In this document: positions 32,239 through 40,817 of the stretch, piece by piece
Numbering within the stretch: the stretch's first letter is position 1
Layout: each line of letters opens with the position of its first letter
Source of the DNA: Candidatus Limnocylindrales bacterium
GTDB taxonomy: Bacteria > Desulfobacterota > Binatia > UBA1149 > CAITLU01
DNA: 64,000 nt
Reading direction: 5' to 3'
NCBI GenBank assembly: GCA_035571835.1
Contig: DATNBU010000027.1
Coordinates: forward strand, 1 to 64,000
Notes under the pieces: model-generated
Seen by the model: only the letters and a program-made list of their open reading frames with translations
Told to the model about the DNA's origin: nothing
The model's database searches: none
Translations under genes and position numbers: made by a program

Positions 32239-33258
32239 ATGAAGATCGCCATGGTCGGTCTTGGACGAATGGGCGCCAACATGAGCCGCCGCCTGATGCG
32301 CGGCGGTCACTCGGTGATCGCATACGATCGCGACGCGCGCGCGGTTTCGGCACTGTCGACCGAGGGTGCCGCAGGCGCCGGCTCGCTCGCGGACGTGGTC
32401 TCGAAGCTCGAAGCTCCGCGCGTCGTGTGGGTCATGGTGCCGGCGGGGCCGGCAACCGACGCGGTGTTCACCGAGCTCAAGGGGTTGCTCTCGCCCGGCG
32501 ACATCGCGATCGACGGCGGCAACTCGCACTTCAAGGACGACATCCGCCGCGCCGCGATGCTCGCCGAGAAAGGCATCCGCTTCGTCGACGTCGGCACCAG
32601 CGGCGGAGTCTGGGGTCTCGAGCGCGGTTACTGCCTGATGATCGGCGCCGACGACGAAGCGTTCCGCATCGTCGAGCCGGTTCTTCGGACCCTGGCTCCC
32701 GGTCCTTCGGGAATCGCGCCGTCGGAAGGACGAACCGAAGGCGCGAGCACTGCCGAGCAGGGCTATCTGCACTGCGGCAGCGTCGGCGCCGGGCATTTCG
32801 TCAAGATGATTCACAACGGAATCGAGTACGGCCTGATGCAGGCCTACGCCGAGGGTTTCGACATCATGGCGGGCGCAGCCGCTGCGACGCCGGGGCTCGG
32901 CTATCGCTACGACATCAACCTTGCCGACGTCGCGGAAGTCTGGCGGCGCGGGTCGGTCGTCACGTCGTGGCTGCTCGATCTTACCGCGGCGGCGCTTGCG
33001 AAGAACGCGTCGCTGTCGGAGTTCTCCGGCGTCGTCGAGGATTCGGGCGAAGGACGCTGGACCGTCGAAACCGCGGTCGAGCAGGCGGTGCCGGCCGAAG
33101 TGCTGACGGCATCGCTCTACGCCCGGTTCCGCTCGCGCAAGGACCACACGTTCGCCGAAAAGATCCTGTCGGCGATGCGGCGCGGGTTCGGCGGACACGT
33201 CGAGCCGGGCAGCGGTGCGAAGGCGGCCGATCAGAAGAAGCCCGCAGCAAAGGAATAG
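32239..33258 (+). CDS. gnd: 6-phosphogluconate dehydrogenase, decarboxylating (short NAD-type)
   Basis: 339 residues, ATG with GGAG eight bases upstream. N-terminal Rossmann fold [15 protein letters not shown] (about 5-19), [11 protein letters not shown] (about 92), [11 protein letters not shown] (about 121-131, substrate site) and [22 protein letters not shown] (about 192-213, with the catalytic lysine and asparagine). It converts 6-phosphogluconate to ribulose-5-phosphate and CO2 with reduction of NAD(P). The length fits the short homodimeric or tetrameric class (about 300-340) rather than the 470-residue class. The C-terminus ends in a Lys/Ala-rich tail. It is the first gene of an operon; zwf starts four bases after the stop. 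Confidence 0.95.
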   Translation: MKIAMVGLGRMGANMSRRLMRGGHSVIAYDRDARAVSALSTEGAAGAGSLADVVSKLEAPRVVWVMVPAGPATDAVFTELKGLLSPGDIAIDGGNSHFKDDIRRAAMLAEKGIRFVDVGTSGGVWGLERGYCLMIGADDEAFRIVEPVLRTLAPGPSGIAPSEGRTEGASTAEQGYLHCGSVGAGHFVKMIHNGIEYGLMQAYAEGFDIMAGAAAATPGLGYRYDINLADVAEVWRRGSVVTSWLLDLTAAALAKNASLSEFSGVVEDSGEGRWTVETAVEQAVPAEVLTASLYARFRSRKDHTFAEKILSAMRRGFGGHVEPGSGAKAADQKKPAAKE

Positions 33259-33261
33259 ACG

Positions 33262-34785
33262 ATGAACGTGGAGCAACTCGACGGCCACGTCGCCAAAGCC
33301 GGTCCGTGCATTCTCGTCCTGTTCGGTGCGTCGGGCGACCTCGTCAAGCGCAAGCTGATTCCGGCGCTGTACAACCTGGTGCGCGAGAAGCTTCTCCCGG
33401 ATGAGTTCGCCGTGGTCGGATTCGCGCGCCGCGATACGAGCTCCGATGACTTTCGCGAACAGATGCGCCGCAATCTCATGGAGTATGCGACCGACGAATT
33501 CAGCGACGACGACTGGAAGTGGCTCGAGAGCCGCCTCTACTTCGTGGCCGGATCGTTCGACGACGCCGATGCGTACCGCCAGCTCGACGAGAAGCTTACC
33601 GAGGTCGATACTACCTGGCATACCGGCGGCAACGTGCTGTTCTATCTTGCCGCTTCTCCAGAATACTTCGGCGTGATCGTCGAGAAGCTCTCGGCGGCCG
33701 GCATGGTCAAGCAGGTGAACGGTCGCTGGCGGCGCGTCGTGATCGAAAAGCCGTTCGGACGCGATCTCGCGTCTGCGCGCGAGCTCAACAAGAAGCTTCT
33801 CGGCTTTCTCGAAGAAGGCCAGATCTATCGCATCGATCATTACCTCGGCAAGGAGACCGTCCAGAACATCCTCGTGTTCCGTTTCGCGAACGGGATCTTC
33901 GAGCCGATCTGGAACCGGCGTTACGTCGACCACGTGCAGATCACCGTGGCCGAGGCGATCGGGGTCGAGGGACGCGGCGGCTACTACGAACAGGCCGGCG
34001 CCCTTCGCGACATGGTGCCGAATCATATCTTCCAGCTGATCTCGCTGGTCGCGCTCGAGCCGCCGATCTCGTTCGATGCCGATGCCGTGCGCGACGAGCA
34101 GTCGAAGGTGCTGCGCGCGATCCAGCCGATGGCGCCGGAGGACGTGCTGACCAAAGCCGTTCGCGGCCAGTACGGCGCGGGGCGGATCGGCGAGCGCCAC
34201 CTGGTGGACTACCGCCAGGAAGACCGCGTCGATTCGCTGTCGAAAGTCGAGACGTTCGTCGCAATGAAGGTCGAGATCGACAACTGGCGCTGGAAGGACG
34301 TGCCGTTCTACCTTCGCGTCGGAAAAGCGCTGCCGCAGCGGCTGACGGAGATCGTCGTGCAGTTCCGGCGTCCGCCGTTCGCGCTGTTCCGCGACACGAC
34401 GATCATGGACCTCGATCCCAATCAGCTGGTGATCCGCGTGCAGCCGGACGAAGGCATCTCGCTCAGCTTCGGCGCGAAGATTCCCGGCGCGACGATGCGC
34501 ATCGGAAGCGTCGACATGGACTTCGATTATTCCGACCATTTCGGCAGCGAGGTCGCCACCGGTTACGAGCGCCTGCTGCACGACGCGTTTCTCGGCGACC
34601 AGACGCTGTTCCAGCGCGCCGACATGGTCGAAGCCGGCTGGGATGTCGTCCAGCCCGTGCTCGACGTCTGGGGAGCTCTGGCTGCACGCGACTTTCCGAA
34701 CTACGCAGCCGGAACCTGGGGACCGAAGGAATCCGTCGACCTGCTCGCACGCGACGGCCGTCGCTGGCGGCTGCCGGCAGACTGA
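33262..34785 (+). CDS. zwf: Glucose-6-phosphate 1-dehydrogenase
   Basis: 507 residues, the usual length. LFGASGDLVKRKLIPALYNL (about 18-37) is the coenzyme-binding GxxGDL region. RIDHYLGKE (about 193-201) is the substrate-binding and catalytic signature with the essential histidine, and FRFANGIFEPIWNRRYVDHVQI follows. It oxidises glucose-6-phosphate to 6-phosphogluconolactone with NAD(P), the entry step of the oxidative pentose phosphate pathway. It follows gnd with a three-base gap, and its stop overlaps the start of pgl (ATGA at 34782-34787), so translation is coupled. Confidence 0.96.
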   Translation: MNVEQLDGHVAKAGPCILVLFGASGDLVKRKLIPALYNLVREKLLPDEFAVVGFARRDTSSDDFREQMRRNLMEYATDEFSDDDWKWLESRLYFVAGSFDDADAYRQLDEKLTEVDTTWHTGGNVLFYLAASPEYFGVIVEKLSAAGMVKQVNGRWRRVVIEKPFGRDLASARELNKKLLGFLEEGQIYRIDHYLGKETVQNILVFRFANGIFEPIWNRRYVDHVQITVAEAIGVEGRGGYYEQAGALRDMVPNHIFQLISLVALEPPISFDADAVRDEQSKVLRAIQPMAPEDVLTKAVRGQYGAGRIGERHLVDYRQEDRVDSLSKVETFVAMKVEIDNWRWKDVPFYLRVGKALPQRLTEIVVQFRRPPFALFRDTTIMDLDPNQLVIRVQPDEGISLSFGAKIPGATMRIGSVDMDFDYSDHFGSEVATGYERLLHDAFLGDQTLFQRADMVEAGWDVVQPVLDVWGALAARDFPNYAAGTWGPKESVDLLARDGRRWRLPAD

Positions 34786-35564
34786 TGGCGTACTCTTCCG
34801 CCGAAGTGCTCGTGGCCGAAGGCCCGGGCGATGTTGCCTCCGCGGCCTGCCGCCTCGTGCTCGATGCCGAGCGCGCGGCCATCGAAGATCACGGCACGTT
34901 CTCGATCGCGCTCGCGGGCGGTTCGACGCCGAAGCGGCTCTACGAGCTTCTCGCCACCAGCGAGACCGCGACGTTTCCGCGCTGGAAAGTGTTTTTCGGC
35001 GACGAACGCTGGGTGCCGGCGAACGATCCGGACAGCAACTGGCGCATGGCGCGCGAAGCGCTGCTCGATCACGTGCCGATCCCGCGTAACCAGATCCATC
35101 CGATCGACACCGGAGCCGGAACGCCGGCCAAGGCGGCAATGCTGTATTCGCTCGTCATCGACCGCACGGTGGCGCGCGCGGACGGCGGGTGTCCCCGCTT
35201 CGACGTCGTGCTGCTCGGGCTCGGCGCCGACGGGCACACGGCATCGTTGTTTCCCGGATCGAGCGCGCTCGTTGCCGCGCCGAACGAAATCGCCGTCGCG
35301 ACGTGGGCACCGTCCCAGCGTGCGTGGCGCGTGACGCTGACTGCGGGCGTGCTGAGCGCTGCGCGGTCGATCGTGTTTCTCGTCAGCGGTGAGGAAAAAG
35401 CCGAAGCGCTCTCGCGCGTGCTCGACGGCGCGCCGTCCGTCGCGGGCGCCGCGCCACCCGTGCAACAGGCTGCGCCGCCGGCTGCGCTCATCCGTCCGCA
35501 CGATGATGCGTCGCTCGCGTTCGTGGTCGATCGCGCGGCAGCTCGGCAGCTCAGGAATCTCTGA
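34785..35564 (+). CDS. pgl: 6-phosphogluconolactonase (DevB/SOL type)
   Basis: 259 residues, ATG at 34785 overlapping the zwf stop (ATGA). Typical signatures are IALAGGSTPKRLYELL (about 38-53), FFGDERWVPANDPDSN (about 70-85) and VLLGLGADGHTASLFPGS (about 138-155). It hydrolyses 6-phosphogluconolactone, linking the zwf and gnd products. The operon therefore encodes the entire oxidative branch in the order gnd-zwf-pgl. The aminotransferase gene follows 16 bases later. Confidence 0.95.
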   Translation: MAYSSAEVLVAEGPGDVASAACRLVLDAERAAIEDHGTFSIALAGGSTPKRLYELLATSETATFPRWKVFFGDERWVPANDPDSNWRMAREALLDHVPIPRNQIHPIDTGAGTPAKAAMLYSLVIDRTVARADGGCPRFDVVLLGLGADGHTASLFPGSSALVAAPNEIAVATWAPSQRAWRVTLTAGVLSAARSIVFLVSGEEKAEALSRVLDGAPSVAGAAPPVQQAAPPAALIRPHDDASLAFVVDRAAARQLRNL

Positions 35565-35580
35565 CCGAAGTGGAGACGCG

Positions 35581-36840
35581 GTGACAGGCAAACCGGAGTC
35601 CGAGCGCAAGCGGCGCGCGATCGAGCTGTGCCGCGAATACCTGATGCCCGGCCGGGTCGCGACGTGGGAGAGCATCGGCATCCCTCTCGTCATCGGCAGC
35701 CGCGACGGTTACCGCATCCGCGACCTCGACGGCCATGAGCTCATCGACGTCCATCTGAACGGCGGCACCTACAACCTCGGCCATCGTCCGCCCGAGCTCG
35801 TCGAGCTTCTGCGCGACAGCTTCGACGACCTCGACATCGGCAATCATCACTTCCCATCCGAAGCGCGTGGCGAGCTCGCCGAGAAACTCGCGCAGAAGAC
35901 ACCCGGCGACCTGCACTACTCGGTGCTACTGCCGTCGGCGAGCGAGGCCAACGACCTCGCCATCCGCGTCGCGCGGCGCGCGACCGGGCGGCGCCGCATC
36001 GTCGCGCTCGAAGCGGCGTTCCACGGACGCACCGGTCTTGCCGCCGCAGCCGGCCGCGACGACATGGCGAAGTACTTTCATTCGGACTATCCGGCCGAGT
36101 TCGCGACCGTCCCGTTCGACGATCTCGCGGCGATGGAGGAGGTGCTGTCGGCCGGAGACGTGGCCGCGGTACTGATGGAAACGATGCCGGCGACGTACGG
36201 CTTTCCGGTTCCGCCCGCCGGCTATCTGCCTGGCGTCAAGCGCCTCTGCGAGCAGTACGGCTCCCTGTACGTTGCCGACGAGGTCCAGACCGGGCTCGGC
36301 CGCACGGGCGAGATGTGGGGAGTCGAAAGCTTCGGCGTCGAGCCCGACATCCTGGTCACGGGCAAGGGACTGTCAGGCGGCCTGTATCCGATCTCGGCCA
36401 TCGTCATGACGAAGACAGTCGGTGCGTGGCTGTCGGACCAGGGCTGGGCCTACGTATCGACGTTCGGCGGCGCCGAGCCCGGATGCCGGATCGCTTCGCG
36501 GGTGCTCGACATCTGCTCGCGGCCGGACGTGCTCGCCGGCGGGCGCCGCCTGGCCGCCCGCCTCGCCGACGGGCTGGCGACGATTCGCGAGCGACATCGC
36601 TTCGTTGCGGGCGTTCGTCAGAAAGGGCTCGTGATCGGGATCGAGACGGCAGGCGAGATGGGCGGGCTGGCGCTGTCGCGTGCGCTTTACCCGCGCGGCG
36701 TCTGGGCGATGTTTTCGGCCTTTGCGCCGTCGGTTTTGCAGTTCAAGGTGGGACTGCTCGTGGATGATGCGACCTGCGACCTCGTTCTCGAACGCCTCGA
36801 GGCCGCGGTCGCGGACGTGGAGCGGGGCGCTTGCGAATGA
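35581..36840 (+). CDS. Class III PLP-dependent aminotransferase
   Basis: 419 residues with a GTG start at 35581 preceded by GGAG (six bases). The longer in-frame ATG extension lies inside pgl and is rejected. Fold type I signatures: PSASEANDLAIRVARRATG (cofactor phosphate region, about 119-137), AAFHGRTG (about 149), VADEVQTGLGRTGEMWG (aspartate that contacts the pyridine N, about 233-249), and LVTGKGLSGGLYPISAIV, whose lysine should form the Schiff base (about 262). The family includes ornithine, GABA, acetylornithine and diaminobutyrate aminotransferases, and the exact substrate is unresolved. It is the last gene of the pentose phosphate operon, an unusual partner. Confidence 0.9.
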   Translation: MTGKPESERKRRAIELCREYLMPGRVATWESIGIPLVIGSRDGYRIRDLDGHELIDVHLNGGTYNLGHRPPELVELLRDSFDDLDIGNHHFPSEARGELAEKLAQKTPGDLHYSVLLPSASEANDLAIRVARRATGRRRIVALEAAFHGRTGLAAAAGRDDMAKYFHSDYPAEFATVPFDDLAAMEEVLSAGDVAAVLMETMPATYGFPVPPAGYLPGVKRLCEQYGSLYVADEVQTGLGRTGEMWGVESFGVEPDILVTGKGLSGGLYPISAIVMTKTVGAWLSDQGWAYVSTFGGAEPGCRIASRVLDICSRPDVLAGGRRLAARLADGLATIRERHRFVAGVRQKGLVIGIETAGEMGGLALSRALYPRGVWAMFSAFAPSVLQFKVGLLVDDATCDLVLERLEAAVADVERGACE

Positions 36841-36864
36841 ATTTCGCTTACGTTTTCCGGATTT

Positions 36865-36893
36865 TTGACTAGGGCCGGGCGACGGCCCATATT
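36865..36893 (+). promoter_or_regulatory. Predicted promoter of the J-domain protein gene
   Basis: TTGACT (-35, five of six) is separated by 17 bases from CATATT (-10, four of six). Initiation near 36900 would give a leader of about 33 bases before the ATG at 36933. The spacer contains the inverted repeat GGGCCG-ggcga-CGGCCC (36872-36888), which could be an operator or could end the upstream pentose phosphate transcript. Confidence 0.45.
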
Positions 36894-36932
36894 CCGCCGA
36901 TCGTTGGTGTGTTTGGGTCTGGGGAGACCGGA

Positions 36933-37511
36933 ATGAGCTCGCAGGAAACTTTTACCGACTTCTACGAGGTGCTGGAGATCAGCCCCAACGCGCATCCCGA
37001 TACCGTCGCGCGCGTCTACCGGATCCTCGCCCAGCGCTTTCATCCCGACAATCACGAGACCGGAGATGCCACCCGGTTCACAATGATCCTCCAGGCATAT
37101 AAGGTCCTCGGTGATCCGGAGCTTCGCGCCCAGTTCGACGTTCACTACCAGCAGCACAAGGCCGTCAAGTGGCGGCTGTTCGATGCGAAAGAGGCCTCTG
37201 GCGGAGTGAGCTCGGATAAGGAGATCCGGTTCGGAATCCTCAGCCTGCTCTACAACAAGCGTCGTCGCGATCCTGAGCGACCGTCGATTGCGATGTATGA
37301 AATCGAGGGCTTACTGGGAATTCCTCGCGAACATCTTGAATTCAGTTTCTGGTATCTCCGCGAGAAATCGCTGATCGCCAGGACCGATGGCGGAGGGTGT
37401 TCGATCACGGCGGCAGGAGTCGAATACCTGGACGCCAACGGGCTCAAGGAGCGCGCAGAGATCGCGGCGGGACTGCCCGCCGGCGGACGCGCGGCCCGGC
37501 TCGGATCCTGA
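36933..37511 (+). CDS. J-domain protein (DnaJ-like co-chaperone) with a C-terminal winged-helix-like region
   Basis: 192 residues from the ATG at 36933, with GGGGAG upstream. Residues about 7-75 are a J domain: DFYEVLEISPNAHPDTVARVYR, then QRFHPDN with the HPD tripeptide that stimulates Hsp70 ATPase, then ILQAYKVLGDPELRAQFD. There is no Gly/Phe region and no zinc-finger domain, so it is a class C J-protein. Residues about 95-180 (ILSLLYNKRRRDPERPSI, EGLLGIPREHLEFSFWYLREK, ITAAGVEYLD) look like a winged helix. It lies 158 bases upstream of an unusual hsp70 gene on the same strand and is its likely partner. Confidence 0.85.
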   Translation: MSSQETFTDFYEVLEISPNAHPDTVARVYRILAQRFHPDNHETGDATRFTMILQAYKVLGDPELRAQFDVHYQQHKAVKWRLFDAKEASGGVSSDKEIRFGILSLLYNKRRRDPERPSIAMYEIEGLLGIPREHLEFSFWYLREKSLIARTDGGGCSITAAGVEYLDANGLKERAEIAAGLPAGGRAARLGS

Positions 37512-37669
37512 TCGAGAACGAACGCCCCGGGGACGGGACGATTCGGAGTGTAAACTGGCGGCTTGTCCCGTAACCTCTTGCGGGTGGGACGATCCGGCCG
37601 TCATGGTTGGAAAGCTTTTAAGAGGCAGGCGGATAAACGGCGGAGGGGCCGCCGGCTGCCGGGGGATGG

Positions 37670-39676
37670 ATGGGCAAGATTCTCGGCATCGATCTCGGCA
37701 CCACCAATTCGGTGATGGCCGTGTGGGACGGGCGTGAACCACGCCTGATCGCCAGCGAGCAGGGCACGCGCCTTACTCCGTCCGTTGTGGCGTTCGGAGC
37801 CAACGGCGACGTGTTCGTCGGCGAAGTCGCCCGCCGCCAGGCGGTTGCCAACGCCCGCTGCACGATTTTCTCGGCCAAGCGTTTCGTCGGCCAGCAGTTC
37901 GATGCTGTGGCCGCCGATCGCGAATCGGTTCCCTATAACGTCGTTGCCGGAGACCGCGGCCAGGCGCTGATCGAGGTCGGCAGCACGCGGTACAGTCCCG
38001 AGGAAATCTCCGCCCACGTGCTCCGCGAGCTCAAGAGATCGGCCGAGGCCTTCCTCGGCGAGCCGGTCGACGGCGCCGTGATCACGGTGCCGGCCTACTT
38101 CAACGACGCCCAGCGCACGGCGACCAAGGAGGCGGGCCGCCTCGCCGGCCTCGACGTCCGGCGCATTATCAACGAGCCGACCGCGGCCGCGCTCGCATAC
38201 GGGCTCGACAAGGACCGCGAGAAGCTCGTCGCGGTCTACGACTTCGGCGGCGGCACGTTCGACGTATCGATTCTCTCGGTCGGCGAAGATGTGATCGAGG
38301 TGATCTCGACCCACGGCGACACGCACCTCGGCGGCGACGACATCGATGCGCGCATCGTCTCGTGGCTGCTCGAGAACTTCCAAGCCGAGAAGGGGATCCA
38401 CGTCAACGGCGACGCCGCGGCCCACCAGCGGCTGCGCGAAGCCGCGCAGGCCGCCAAGATCGACCTTTCGAGCCGCACGTCGACGGACATCAACCTGCCG
38501 TTCCTCGCGTCCGATGAGCGCGGTCCGCAGCATCTGCAGATCTCGATGACCCGTGCGCGGCTCGAGGAGATGATGTCGGATCTGGTCGATCGCACGCTCG
38601 CATCGTGCGTGCAGGCGCTTTCCGACGCCGGCAGGCAGACCACGGACATCGACGAAGTGGTCCTCGTCGGCGGCTCGTCGCGGATCCCGCTCGTGCAGCG
38701 GCGCGTGAGCGCGTTCTTCCGCAAGGAGCCTCGCCGCACCGTCAATCCCGACGAAGTCGTCGCGCTCGGCGCGGCCGTGCAGGCCGGAGTGCTCAGCGGC
38801 GAGATCAAGGGACTGGTGCTTCTCGACGTGACGTCGCTGTCGCTCGGCGTCGAGACGCACGACGGCCACACCGCCGTCGTCATCCCGCGCAACACGACGA
38901 TTCCGACCGAATCGATGCGCACGTTCACGACTGCCGCCGACGGCCAGACCAGCGTCGAGGTGCACGTGGTGCAGGGCGAGTCCGAAACGGCGCGCACCAA
39001 CGACTCGCTCGGGCGTTTCGATCTCGACGGAATCAAGGCGCAGGCCGCCGGTGTTCCGCAGATCGACGTGACGTTCGCGATCGACCTCAACGGCATGGTC
39101 AAGGTGAGCGCGCGCGATCGCGCAACCGGACGTTCGCAGACCGTTTCAGTCTCGGCGCGTACGGCGGTTGCGAGCGAGCCGAAGCTCGGCGGCGCCAAGG
39201 CGCGCGCCGAGATGGGCGATCCGCCTGCGCACTTTACTGCGCAGACTCCCGCACAGCCCGAAGCACCTTCGCATGCATCGTCGCATGCATCTTCGCACGC
39301 ACCTGCGCACGCAGCTTCGCATGCGCCTTCGCATGCACCTGCGCATGCAGCTTCGCAGGCACCTTCGCATGCACCTGCGCATGCACCTGCGCATGGAACT
39401 GCGCATGGAACTGCGCATGGAACTGCGCACGACGGCCGCGACAGCAGTCTGCCGTCGGCTGCGGATGCTACGCTTCAGGAAGCCGAACGGCTTCTCGGCC
39501 AGGTTCGCGACTCCATCGCCGCCACCGACAAGGCCGATCTCGAACGCAACGCGCAGGCACTGCGTGCGCTGATGGGCAATGACTCGCAGGGCGAAGAAAT
39601 CGAACGCATGCGCCTGTCGCTGCGCCAGGTCACGACGCGTATCAAGGAAGCCGTGCTTGCGCGGCGCGCCCGATAG
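37670..39676 (+). CDS. Hsp70 (DnaK-like) chaperone with a histidine-ladder lid linker
   Basis: 668 residues; ATG at 37670 with GGGGG just upstream. The nucleotide-binding domain is complete: GIDLGTTNSVMAVW (about 6-19), ITVPAYFNDAQRTATKEAG, INEPTAAALAYGLD, YDFGGGTFDVSIL and VVLVGGSSRIPLVQ. The interdomain linker and substrate-binding beta domain are present (VLLDVTSLSLGVET, then IDVTFAIDLNGMVKVSARD). The normal helical lid start is missing. Instead residues 534-587 are an Ala/Ser/Pro linker with His at every fourth position, followed by a short helical bundle (about 600-668). The C-terminus is Arg-rich rather than acidic. It is probably a specialised second Hsp70 acting with the adjacent J-protein, with no GrpE nearby. 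It is unlikely to be the housekeeping DnaK. Confidence 0.92.
   Translation: MGKILGIDLGTTNSVMAVWDGREPRLIASEQGTRLTPSVVAFGANGDVFVGEVARRQAVANARCTIFSAKRFVGQQFDAVAADRESVPYNVVAGDRGQALIEVGSTRYSPEEISAHVLRELKRSAEAFLGEPVDGAVITVPAYFNDAQRTATKEAGRLAGLDVRRIINEPTAAALAYGLDKDREKLVAVYDFGGGTFDVSILSVGEDVIEVISTHGDTHLGGDDIDARIVSWLLENFQAEKGIHVNGDAAAHQRLREAAQAAKIDLSSRTSTDINLPFLASDERGPQHLQISMTRARLEEMMSDLVDRTLASCVQALSDAGRQTTDIDEVVLVGGSSRIPLVQRRVSAFFRKEPRRTVNPDEVVALGAAVQAGVLSGEIKGLVLLDVTSLSLGVETHDGHTAVVIPRNTTIPTESMRTFTTAADGQTSVEVHVVQGESETARTNDSLGRFDLDGIKAQAAGVPQIDVTFAIDLNGMVKVSARDRATGRSQTVSVSARTAVASEPKLGGAKARAEMGDPPAHFTAQTPAQPEAPSHASSHASSHAPAHAASHAPSHAPAHAASQAPSHAPAHAPAHGTAHGTAHGTAHDGRDSSLPSAADATLQEAERLLGQVRDSIAATDKADLERNAQALRALMGNDSQGEEIERMRLSLRQVTTRIKEAVLARRAR
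39269..39430 (+). repeat. 12-bp-periodic repeat encoding a His ladder (x-x-x-H)
   Basis: 54 codons with a His codon at every fourth position: 14 positions, 13 His and one Gln. They read as SHAS, SHAP, AHAA, AHAP and AHGT tetrapeptides. At the DNA level it is an imperfect 12-base repeat of the type TCGCATGCACCT/GCGCATGGAACT, probably expanded by slippage. The last three units (GGAACTGCGCAT/C) are nearly identical. Confidence 0.9.
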
Positions 39677-39718
39677 CCGGCGCACTCACGTCCTTTCCGA
39701 TCGCGCTCAGGTATTCCC

Positions 39719-40771
39719 ATGACGTCCGGCGATCACGACGGGCAGCAAACCGAAACCTTCCCTGATTTCCACGCGCTCGACGAGCCGCAGCAGGTCGCGC
39801 GCATCGAGCGGCTCGCGGCGTGCGCGCTGGCCGCCTGGGATCTGCCCGATCCGCACGTCGAGTCGATCAAGTATCGTGAGAACGCGGTCTTCGCCGTCCG
39901 CGCCGCGAACGGCCGTCGCGCGGTGCTTCGCGTGCACCGGCCGGGCTACCGCTCGGATCTCGACATCGCGTGCGAGCTGGCGTGGATGAGCGCGCTCGGC
40001 TCGGCAGGCGTCGATGCGCCGGCCGCAATCGCAACGCGCGGCGACGAGCTGATTACGACGGCATCGCATCCCGCGGTTCCCGAGCCGCGCCAGTGCGATC
40101 TTCTCGACTGGGTCGAAGGCTCGTCGCCGGGCACTCTCGAAGCCGGCGTCTTCGCGTCCGACGAATCGGTTCGCGAGCTCTATCGATCGGTCGGATCGAT
40201 CGCGGCACGCATGCACGTGCACGCCAAGGGATGGAAGCGGCCTGAGCCGTTTTCGCGTCCATCGTGGAACGTCGAGACGCTCGCCGGCGAGCATCCGACG
40301 TTCGGCCGGTTCTGGGAGCTCGGCGAGCTCGAGCCTCCGCAGCTCGAGGTGCTCATGCGCGCGCGAGATCGCGTGCGAAGCCGTCTCGATGATCTCGGTC
40401 CGGTTACCAGGCTGATCCACGGCGACCTCGTCCCCGACAACATCCTCGTCGACGGCGCGCGCCAGCGCATCATCGACTTCGACGATTTCGGATGGTCGTG
40501 GATCGGGTTCGAGATGGCGACGTCGCTGTTTCCGCTGCAGCTGAGCGGCGGTTTCGACGCCGGGCTCGAAGGTTATCTTGAAGGCTATCGCGGCATCACG
40601 GCCTTCCCCGACGAAGAGCTCGAGCTGCTGCCGGAAATGCTGCTCGCGCGCGGACTCAGCTATCTCGGCTGGCCGCTCGGCCGCCCGGAGATCCGTTCGG
40701 CGCGCATGCTGGTGCCGATGTTCGCCGCGGTACTGAGTGACGCGGCCGCCGAGTACCTGGCGCGAGATTGA
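39719..40771 (+). CDS. Aminoglycoside-phosphotransferase-family (APH/ChoK-like) kinase
   Basis: 350 residues. A protein-kinase-like fold: RENAVFAVRAANGRRAVLRVHRPGY (N-lobe with the ATP lysine, about 53-77), then the catalytic loop RLIHGDLVPDNILVD (about 234-248) and IDFDDFGWSWIGFEMATSLFPL, with the metal-binding aspartate. The family phosphorylates small molecules (aminoglycosides, choline, homoserine, thiamine) or, as in SrkA/YihE, proteins under stress. The substrate is unknown. It lies 42 bases after the hsp70 stop and may be co-transcribed with the chaperone pair. A possible weak terminator follows it. Confidence 0.85.
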   Translation: MTSGDHDGQQTETFPDFHALDEPQQVARIERLAACALAAWDLPDPHVESIKYRENAVFAVRAANGRRAVLRVHRPGYRSDLDIACELAWMSALGSAGVDAPAAIATRGDELITTASHPAVPEPRQCDLLDWVEGSSPGTLEAGVFASDESVRELYRSVGSIAARMHVHAKGWKRPEPFSRPSWNVETLAGEHPTFGRFWELGELEPPQLEVLMRARDRVRSRLDDLGPVTRLIHGDLVPDNILVDGARQRIIDFDDFGWSWIGFEMATSLFPLQLSGGFDAGLEGYLEGYRGITAFPDEELELLPEMLLARGLSYLGWPLGRPEIRSARMLVPMFAAVLSDAAAEYLARD

Positions 40772-40795
40772 ACGCAGGTCTTCGTGCATTCGTGT

Positions 40796-40817
40796 GGGCC
40801 CCTGTTTCGGGTTTTTT
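40796..40817 (+). terminator. Possible weak terminator after the APH kinase
   Basis: The sequence GGGCCCCTGTTTCGGGTTTTTT contains a short CCC/GGG stem (three to four pairs) followed directly by six T residues, 25 bases after the kinase stop. The stem is short, so support is modest. Confidence 0.35.
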
